NCBI GenBank assembly: GCA_024654105.1
Contig: JANLID010000057.1
Coordinates: 1-19,592, forward strand
Length of the DNA: 19,592 nt
DNA from: Gallionella sp.
Lineage (GTDB): Bacteria; Pseudomonadota; Gammaproteobacteria; Burkholderiales; Gallionellaceae
Direction of reading: 5' to 3'
This document shows positions 14,056 to 19,592 of the stretch, in pieces (position 1 is the first letter of the stretch; each line of letters starts with the position of its first letter). The translations under genes and the position numbers were made by a program. The notes beneath the pieces were generated by a model. The model saw nothing but the letters and a program-made list of their open reading frames with translations, was not told the DNA's origin and made no database searches.

Positions 14056-15420
14056 TCAGGGCGCTCCCTGCTCGGCAGTTTCACTCTTCTTCAGGTGCAG
14101 GCTGCGGTGATAAACCATTTCCTTCACTTCATACATGGACACGGATGGGAACACCTTGCAGAACACCATGAACAGCATGGTAAACCAGCCGAAGCTACCG
14201 AACACCATGCCCCATTGGACCAGGCTTGGCCATTGGTCATGATCCCATGTCCAAGGATAGTAGCCGTGCGAGAAAGTCGGCGCAATGATCATCCAGCGTT
14301 CCAGCCACATGCCCAGATTCAACAGCAGTGACACTGCGAACAGCATCGGAATGCTGGTTTGGGCCCGTTTGAAGGCCAGAGTCAGCGGCACGATCGAGCC
14401 GCAGAAAATCATTCCCCACCAGAACGGAGCATAAGTCCCGGTTGCCTTCTGGATCAGAATATCCTTGGAGGCCTGGTCGCTGCTATACCAGACCGAGGCG
14501 AATTCCACCGCGTTCAGGTAAGTCCACACCATCGCAATCGCGAAGGTCAGACGCACGATTTTCTTCAGGATAGACAAGGTCATGTATTCCTCAAACTTGA
14601 ACACGTAGCGCAAGATGATGAACAGCGTGATGATCCCGGAGCAACCGGAATACAGCGCACCGGCCACGAAGTATGGCGGGAATGAGGTGACATGCCAGCC
14701 GGGTTGTTGCGACATGGCAAAGTCGGCGGCCACAATGGAGTGCACCGACACCGCCAGCGGAATCAGGAAACATGCGATCGTCAAGTAAGTGACGCGGAAG
14801 TTGCGCCATTGGCGGTCAGTCCCTTCCCAACCCAGCGACAACAAGGTGTACAACTTCTTGCGCCATCCTTCGTGCATATTGTCGCGGCAGATCGCCAGAT
14901 CGGGAATCATCCCCACGTACAGGAACAGAATTGACGAGCTCAAATAAGTGAAGATCGCCATCGCGTCCCACAGCAGCGGGGACTGGAAGTTCGGCCAGAT
15001 GCCGCGTTCGTCCGGGTAAGGCAGCGAGTAGTAGAACTGCCATAAACGGCCAATATGCACCATCACGAACAGCCCCGCCGTCATCAGCGAGAAAGTCGTC
15101 ATCGCTTCGGCGAAGCGATAGATCGGCTTGCGCCAGTCGGCATGCATCAAGTGCAGGATCGCCGACAACAGCGTCCCGGAGTGGCTCATGCCGATCCAGA
15201 AGATGAAGGTGGAGATATACAGCCCCCACGCATGCGGGTTGTTCAGGTTGGCCACGCCCAAACCGGTCTGGTACTGATACACCTCGCAGCCTATGCCCAC
15301 GCCAAATGCTGCGAACGCGCAGAACAAGATGACCCAATACAGCTTTCTGGGATTTTCCAAACTCCCGAGCACATCCTTATTAATCTTTGCCCAAGCAATG
15401 TCTTCGCGGATATCTTTCAT
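14056..15420 (-). CDS. actC: ActC, NrfD-like quinol-oxidising membrane subunit of alternative complex III
   Basis: 454 residues with about ten membrane helices. It belongs to the NrfD/PsrC family and carries the periplasm-facing quinol site of the complex. Family segments are SHSGTLLSAILHLMHADWRKPIYR, MVHIGRLWQFYYSLPYPDERGIWPN (each read as part of one conserved helix-loop), and SPLLWDAMAI. His122 and Asp152, 30 residues apart, fit the His/Asp pair proposed to bind quinol in the family. An AAGGA ribosome site lies 7 bases before the ATG. The gap to actB2 is 37 bp, the widest in the lower half of the operon. actD begins one base after the stop. Confidence 0.95.
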   Translation of the reverse strand: MKDIREDIAWAKINKDVLGSLENPRKLYWVILFCAFAAFGVGIGCEVYQYQTGLGVANLNNPHAWGLYISTFIFWIGMSHSGTLLSAILHLMHADWRKPIYRFAEAMTTFSLMTAGLFVMVHIGRLWQFYYSLPYPDERGIWPNFQSPLLWDAMAIFTYLSSSILFLYVGMIPDLAICRDNMHEGWRKKLYTLLSLGWEGTDRQWRNFRVTYLTIACFLIPLAVSVHSIVAADFAMSQQPGWHVTSFPPYFVAGALYSGCSGIITLFIILRYVFKFEEYMTLSILKKIVRLTFAIAMVWTYLNAVEFASVWYSSDQASKDILIQKATGTYAPFWWGMIFCGSIVPLTLAFKRAQTSIPMLFAVSLLLNLGMWLERWMIIAPTFSHGYYPWTWDHDQWPSLVQWGMVFGSFGWFTMLFMVFCKVFPSVSMYEVKEMVYHRSLHLKKSETAEQGAP

Positions 15421-15457
15421 TGTTATTCCTTAAAGGAGTTCCTGTTATCTCAACCGA

Positions 15458-16312
15458 TCACACGGCGCTTTCACGTACGCGCTCCAGATACATGACCGAG
15501 GGATAGGGACGCAGCTCTTCGAAAATACGATAACCGCGCAACTCGCTCCCGCCCTCCTCCTTGTCTTTGGTTTGCACATCCTTATCAAGCGCCACCTGCT
15601 GCGCCTGCCATTGCTTGTGCACCCTGGATTCAGGGTCAACCAGGTTGCCGAAGGAAATCGCGCTGGCCGGGCAGGCTTGCTGGCAAGCTGTTTGCACTTC
15701 TCCATCGCGCACGATGCGGCCTTCGCTCCTGGCGGTCCCCTTGGCGGCATGCAGTCGCTGTACACAGAAAGTGCATTTTTCCATCACGCCCTTACCGCGT
15801 ACCGTCACATCCGGATTAAGCTGCTGGTTCATTTCGGCAGGCCAGACATTGTCGTCAGACGGATAGTCATACCAGTTAAAGTAGCGCACTTTGTATGGAC
15901 AGTTGGCCGAGCAATAACGCGAACCGATACAGCGGTTATAGACCTGCGAATTCAGGCCATCTGCGGTATGGTTGGTAGCCGCCACCGGACATACCGTTTC
16001 GCACGGGGCAGCCTCGCATTGCTGACACATCATCGGCAGGAATTGCGCGCCCTGATCGGGAAACTCACGATCATCTTCGTCCCAGTAACGTTCAATGCGA
16101 ATCCAATGCATCGCCTGCCCATGCGCATATTTTTCCTTGCCGACTACCGGCAAATTATTTTCCGCATAGCAGGCGACGCTACACGCATTGCAACCGGTAC
16201 AGGCATCCAGATCGATGCTCATTGCCCACTTGTACGGGTCATGCGGCTTATCATCAACCGGGTGGAAGTGACGGAATTGTGACCAATTTTCCAGTAGATT
16301 GTTGACCGACAT
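15458..16312 (-). CDS. actB2: ActB2, iron-sulfur subunit of alternative complex III (separate gene)
   Basis: 284 residues equivalent to the C-terminal half of the usual fused ActB. Cysteine groups are CTGCNACSVAC (residues 38-48), CQQCEAAPCETVC, CIGSRYCSANC, CTFC and CQQAC, in total 15. In the third group a Ser replaces the second Cys of the typical CxxCxxC pattern. That count fits three [4Fe-4S] and one [3Fe-4S] cluster, as known for ActB. It passes electrons between the quinol site and the cytochromes. It has no signal peptide of its own, consistent with export as a complex with the Tat-signal protein ActB1. It starts two bases after the actB1 stop, so the split is a clean gene fission with retained coupling. 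Confidence 0.94.
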   Translation of the reverse strand: MSVNNLLENWSQFRHFHPVDDKPHDPYKWAMSIDLDACTGCNACSVACYAENNLPVVGKEKYAHGQAMHWIRIERYWDEDDREFPDQGAQFLPMMCQQCEAAPCETVCPVAATNHTADGLNSQVYNRCIGSRYCSANCPYKVRYFNWYDYPSDDNVWPAEMNQQLNPDVTVRGKGVMEKCTFCVQRLHAAKGTARSEGRIVRDGEVQTACQQACPASAISFGNLVDPESRVHKQWQAQQVALDKDVQTKDKEEGGSELRGYRIFEELRPYPSVMYLERVRESAV

Positions 16313-16314
16313 GC

Positions 16315-18513
16315 TTAAACCTCCTCCGAAAGCCTGACTTTATCGCTGGACACGCGCACGGCAATTTTCCTGCCCATTTGCATACCACCTGCAACACCTT
16401 CATCCTTGACCACGATGAAGCGCTGCCCGGTCTTGCTGACCTTGACGCGCGTCTCGTGCAGCGCCAATTCACCGGTTTCCTTGTCGAACACCGCATCCAG
16501 AATCTGGAACGGATTCACGCCATAACCCTTGGCATAACGGCCCAGCGCTTCGTGACCGCGGCCGAGCGGTATTGAAATCGCATCCGGATGTATTCCCGGA
16601 AACAAATAAGCTTGCGCTTTGATCGAGCCGTTTTTGCCGGTCACTTCGACGATGTCGCCCTCTTCTATCCTCAGTTCAGCGGCCTTTTTGGGGTGAATTT
16701 CCACCCAGGAATCCCACACGATAGTGGTCAATGGATCAGGTGATTCCTGCAACCAGGGCTGGTTGGTATGACGGCCATCCCGCAGGCTGGCGCTCACAGA
16801 TGGAATCAGTTGCAGCGGATATTGCGCGTCGATTGCGGCGGATGCCGGCAGCGACAAACCTGCTGCTGTGGCATTGCCGGACAGCACATGCGATGAACCG
16901 GCCGGCTTGATGATGCCTTTGCTCAGCGTCTCGTTCCAGAAGGTATCGTCATCAGCGACACCACCGCCCAGCGCACCTTTATTCTGCAACACTGCGGTGC
17001 GCAAATAAGCGTAGTAGTCATCAAACTTTTTGTATTCCTCGGTGTGACGCAGCTTGATCAAAGCCAGCAAAATATCACCCATGCCACGGGTATTGGCGTG
17101 CAGCTTTTCCATCAGCGGTTGCTGGATATTGATTTGCGCGCCTTCCGCCATATACTCGGGAACCTGCGTGCCCCAGTCTTCCAGCGCGGAATCGAGCGGC
17201 AATACCAAATCAGCTTGCATGGCGGTTTCATCCAGGTAGTGAGCAAACGCCACCCTGAAACCCGCCTTGGCCATGCTGTCCTTGAATTTCATCGCACCCG
17301 GCGCGGTAAATACCGGATTGGCTGCGTAGCTGAACAGCACCTTGTACTTGCCCGCATTCAAGCCATCGTTAAGCGTCTTCAGCGCGGCGGTATTACCGGT
17401 TGCCGGAGCCATTTGCGGGAACGGCACTACCGCAGCCGCTTCGACTGTCTTGCCCACATTGCCCAACACCTGGTTGAGCAGATTGATCGCGGCGGCATTT
17501 TGCGAACCATGCGCATAACCCTCTGCCGCACTGCCCGCAAGCACCAGGCTTGGTGAGCGCAATTTCAGCAAGGCAGCGATTTTGTCGATTTGTCCGGGAG
17601 GGACGCCGGTTTCCTTGCTGACACGCGCTTTGTCATAACCCTTCACCGCAGCCGCAATATCGCCAGTAGCGATACCCAGGGCGTTGATGATGCCCAGCGC
17701 CAGAATGCCTTCGGTTCCCGGACGCACCACAACCCAGCGATCCGCATTGGCGCCGGTCAATGTCATCTTCGATTCCACCTGGATCAGCACGCCACGCTGG
17801 CCATCCACGCCCTTGCGAAACTGCGCATATTGCTGCGAGAAATGCACCGGAGAAACCCAGGCGCCGAGGAAGTCGGCACCGAAGGACAGCACCACCTTGG
17901 CTTTATTGATGTTGAAACGCGGCATTTCCACGCCATATGATTTCTTGTTGGCAGCGCGCAGCACGGCCGGCGCAATCGCTTCATACACGAAATGATTCTT
18001 GCAGCCGAAGCTGTCCAGATAATTGCCCAGCAACACCTTGAGATGACCGCTCACGCCGCCGGTCAAAAAAGCGATCTCTTCGCCGCTCACACCGTTCAGC
18101 TTTTCGGCGATCAGCGCATAGGCCTTTTCCCAGGTGATGGCTTCGCCTTGCCCGCCCTTCCGCAACAACGGCTCGCGCACACGGTCAGGATTGTAGTGGT
18201 GTTGCACGCCTGCCTGCCCCAAGCCACATGTCTTGCCGCGATTGATCGCGGAATCGGGGTTGCCATCCAGCTTCAGTACGCGCCCTTCGCGTATGCGTCC
18301 GGTGATATTACAGCCCGCATCACACTGCGCGCAGGTCGAATTAAAGTACGTGCTGATACTGGGAATCATGTAGTCGTTCGTTTCAACATACGAAACTACA
18401 GTTTCCTTTCCATCATCAACCGAAGTATTGCCGCAGCCGTTCAACGCAACCGCCACACCGCCCCAGCCCAGCATTTTCAGGAAATCACGCCGATCAAAAC
18501 CGCTGTTCATCAT
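16315..18513 (-). CDS. actB1: ActB1, molybdopterin-oxidoreductase-like subunit of alternative complex III
   Basis: 732 residues. A twin-arginine signal, RRDFLKMLGWGG (Arg8-Arg9), precedes ALNGC, whose Cys27 could be lipidated. The body is a molybdopterin-oxidoreductase fold that in this family carries no molybdenum cofactor and acts structurally. Near the N-terminus, Cys61, Cys64, Cys68 and Cys96 (C-x2-C-x3-C-x27-C) keep the exact cluster-binding spacing of true molybdoenzymes; whether a cluster is bound is unknown. GNPDSAINRGKTCGLGQAG and the C-terminal IPLGRGHEALGRYAKGYGVNPFQILD are characteristic. In most described operons this protein is fused to the Fe-S domain of ActB2; here it is a separate gene. 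Its ATG overlaps the stop of the small upstream gene (TAATG). Confidence 0.94.
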   Translation of the reverse strand: MMNSGFDRRDFLKMLGWGGVAVALNGCGNTSVDDGKETVVSYVETNDYMIPSISTYFNSTCAQCDAGCNITGRIREGRVLKLDGNPDSAINRGKTCGLGQAGVQHHYNPDRVREPLLRKGGQGEAITWEKAYALIAEKLNGVSGEEIAFLTGGVSGHLKVLLGNYLDSFGCKNHFVYEAIAPAVLRAANKKSYGVEMPRFNINKAKVVLSFGADFLGAWVSPVHFSQQYAQFRKGVDGQRGVLIQVESKMTLTGANADRWVVVRPGTEGILALGIINALGIATGDIAAAVKGYDKARVSKETGVPPGQIDKIAALLKLRSPSLVLAGSAAEGYAHGSQNAAAINLLNQVLGNVGKTVEAAAVVPFPQMAPATGNTAALKTLNDGLNAGKYKVLFSYAANPVFTAPGAMKFKDSMAKAGFRVAFAHYLDETAMQADLVLPLDSALEDWGTQVPEYMAEGAQINIQQPLMEKLHANTRGMGDILLALIKLRHTEEYKKFDDYYAYLRTAVLQNKGALGGGVADDDTFWNETLSKGIIKPAGSSHVLSGNATAAGLSLPASAAIDAQYPLQLIPSVSASLRDGRHTNQPWLQESPDPLTTIVWDSWVEIHPKKAAELRIEEGDIVEVTGKNGSIKAQAYLFPGIHPDAISIPLGRGHEALGRYAKGYGVNPFQILDAVFDKETGELALHETRVKVSKTGQRFIVVKDEGVAGGMQMGRKIAVRVSSDKVRLSEEV

Positions 18514-18725
18514 TACAACCTCTCTGGAAGATTCTTGAAAATGGCATGTCCGCCGGGTGCCCGGCCATAACCAGCCACTTGGCTATCGTCTTTCGGGTGC
18601 CCGGCCAAAAGCTCTTCGGCTGATAGCCTAGTGGAATGGCTATAACCAATGACTTGCCCAGCGTCTTTCGGGTGCCCGGACAAAAGTTTCTCGTCTGCTG
18701 GGTTAGTCAGATGGCTAGTAGTCAT
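18513..18725 (-). CDS. Small tandem-repeat protein in the act operon, function unknown
   Basis: 70 residues from the ATG at 18725, which lies 29 bp after the actA stop; a TTG at 18776 would overlap actA and is less likely. No strong ribosome site is visible. Two 19-residue units, EKLLSGHPKDAGQVIGYSH (12-30) and EELLAGHPKDDSQVAGYGR (37-55), repeat with a 25-residue period. No signal peptide, membrane helix or Cys is present. The tail is APGGHAIFKNLPERL. The stop shares a base with the actB1 start (TAATG), which argues strongly that it is a real, coupled gene. I do not recognise it as a named ACIII subunit. It could be an assembly factor, a Tat-related chaperone-like tether or a peripheral subunit; these are guesses. 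Confidence 0.75.
   Translation of the reverse strand: MTTSHLTNPADEKLLSGHPKDAGQVIGYSHSTRLSAEELLAGHPKDDSQVAGYGRAPGGHAIFKNLPERL
18554..18681. repeat. Three copies of a cgggtgcccgg repeat in the small act gene
   Basis: Copies of cgggtgcccgg begin at 18554, 18594 and 18669 (plus-strand reading), the latter two within a 25-base near-identical block starting cgtctttcgggtgcccgg. The last pair is 75 bp apart, in frame, and makes the protein repeat. The first pair is 40 bp apart, out of frame, so that copy is read as GRAPGGHA rather than GHPKD. Confidence 0.7.
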
Positions 18726-18754
18726 ATCAGTAGTTCTATCAAAAGTTTTATGGC

Positions 18755-19432
18755 TTATTTGTGGCACTGCCAGCAATCGTTAGGACCTTGCGCCTTGACC
18801 GCACCGCCAGAAGCGTCAGCCGCCGGTTTCTGGAAGTTGTACCAGTAAGCCTGATTACCAATCGGCGTGCCACCCTCGACGGTGACCGGATGATCTTTCT
18901 GATGACAGTTGGCGCACCAACCCATAGTAAGTGACTTGCTGCGGCGTGCCACGGTCATTTCTTTTACATTGCCGTGACAATAGCCGCAAACCTCCTGAAC
19001 CGGGCGGTTTAACTGAGAAATAAAACGTTCGATATGGCGCTCGTGGCTGAAACGCACGAAGTCCGGAAGATCATGCACCTTCTTCCAGGGAATGGCTTTC
19101 TTGGCATCCCAGTACTCGAACAGCTTTTTAATGCGCGGCGTCTCGCGTACCGACTCGATGCTCTGGTGGCAGCCGATACATTTTTGCAGTGGAGGAATTC
19201 CCGCTACCGCACTGCGCCTGGCGTAGGTATGGCAAAACATGCAGTCGATCTGCATACCGCCTTTGTCGGCATCACCGGCATGGCGATCATGGGGAAACTC
19301 GATGGGTTGCTCAATAGCCGGGCCCAGATCATCCTCGGTCATTAGCGCAGGTTGCGGGGCATCGACTGCATAACTGCCCACAGCAGCAAACAGTCCTATT
19401 AGCAAGATAGACAAACGTAAAAAACGGTGCAT
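18755..19432 (-). CDS. actA: ActA, pentahaem cytochrome c subunit of alternative complex III
   Basis: 225 residues. A signal peptide (residues 1-22, cleavage near SYA) leads to a periplasmic pentahaem cytochrome. CxxCH motifs are CMFCH (64-68), CIGCH (85-89), CGYCH (149-153), CANCH (173-177) and CWQCH (220-224). Extra histidines, in FPHDRH and FSHERHIERF, are likely axial ligands. Five haems and the PIEFPHDRHAG start match ActA of known complexes, where it relays electrons on the periplasmic face. It is the first gene of the operon. A GGGGGAG ribosome site is 8 bases before the ATG. The operon reads from here through the small repeat gene to actB1, actB2, actC, actD, actE and actF. Confidence 0.95.
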   Translation of the reverse strand: MHRFLRLSILLIGLFAAVGSYAVDAPQPALMTEDDLGPAIEQPIEFPHDRHAGDADKGGMQIDCMFCHTYARRSAVAGIPPLQKCIGCHQSIESVRETPRIKKLFEYWDAKKAIPWKKVHDLPDFVRFSHERHIERFISQLNRPVQEVCGYCHGNVKEMTVARRSKSLTMGWCANCHQKDHPVTVEGGTPIGNQAYWYNFQKPAADASGGAVKAQGPNDCWQCHK

Positions 19433-19592
19433 CGTAAGGACTCCCCCCCGGCAAACAATTTAATCCACGTCAGCACGCAGCTAAACGTGATAAAAAATGA
19501 AACGGATTATTTTTGATGCGGCGTATCGCGTTAAAACTATCTTTTGTCTTTAGGAAGCTCTAAATAAGTCCCGCCGTTCGTGGTTGGCTTGT
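19433..19592 (-). promoter_or_regulatory. Upstream region of the act operon
   Basis: 160 bp of AT-rich DNA that should contain the operon promoter. A GGGGGGGAG run next to actA is its ribosome site. I cannot name a convincing -35/-10 pair, and no obvious FNR-type inverted repeat is seen. Confidence 0.4.
19574..19592. repeat. Half of a dispersed palindromic repeat cut by the window edge
   Basis: ccgttcgtggttggcttgt looks like the first arm and loop of a common bacterial palindrome of the form CCGTTCGTGG-loop-CCACGAACGG. The second arm would lie just outside the window. Confidence 0.45.

Noticed and set aside
18513..18725. CRISPR-like array from the repeated cgggtgcccgg blocks
   Set aside because: Only three copies with uneven 40- and 75-bp spacing, inside a coding frame coupled to actB1.

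Overview
The window looks like a chromosomal segment of a betaproteobacterium. The gene set (a complete alternative complex III operon, UbiUVT, a c4-type cytochrome, LPS-core and dTDP-rhamnose genes) best suggests a microaerophilic, Gallionellaceae-like lineage (Sideroxydans/Gallionella type). That placement is inference from gene content and protein flavour; there is no rRNA gene here to confirm it.

Layout. (1) 29-2442, plus strand: ubiU-ubiV-ubiT, the O2-independent ubiquinone hydroxylation module. (2) 2407-4748, minus strand: waaC-waaA, inner-core LPS glycosyltransferases. waaA converges on ubiT with a 36-bp coding overlap and carries a palindromic repeat inserted in frame. (3) 4929-8745, minus strand: a tightly overlapping dTDP-L-rhamnose operon, rfbB-rfbD-[four-helix-bundle protein]-rfbA-rfbC. 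The four-helix-bundle gene is a guest cassette bounded by G-rich, inversely oriented repeats that have been absorbed into the ends of both neighbouring genes. A 24-bp inverted repeat (22/24 match) flanks the whole operon. (4) 8921-10263: a decayed ISNCY/IS1202-type insertion sequence with recognisable 28-bp terminal inverted repeats and a transposase broken by a frameshift and an internal deletion. (5) 10340-10969, plus strand: a dihaem cytochrome c4 with its own promoter candidate and a strong intrinsic terminator. (6) 11041-11538: a gene-poor stretch, followed by a 58-residue membrane protein on the minus strand. (7) 11956-19432, minus strand: an eight-gene alternative complex III operon, actA - small repeat protein - actB1 - actB2 - actC - actD - actE - actF.

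How the parts fit. The act operon encodes a quinol:electron-acceptor oxidoreductase: quinol is oxidised at the NrfD-like subunits, electrons pass through the Fe-S protein ActB2 and the haems of ActA/ActE, and a periplasmic carrier takes them on; the nearby cytochrome c4 is a reasonable candidate. UbiUVT would keep ubiquinone synthesis going without O2. Together they suggest a respiratory chain built for low or fluctuating oxygen. The waa and rfb genes serve the outer-membrane LPS.

Most notable: ActB is split into two genes, and a short protein of tandem GHPKD-containing repeats is translationally coupled between actA and actB1. I do not recognise it as a described ACIII subunit. Also notable are the four-helix-bundle cassette with G-quadruplex-capable ends inside the rhamnose operon and several dispersed palindromic repeats.
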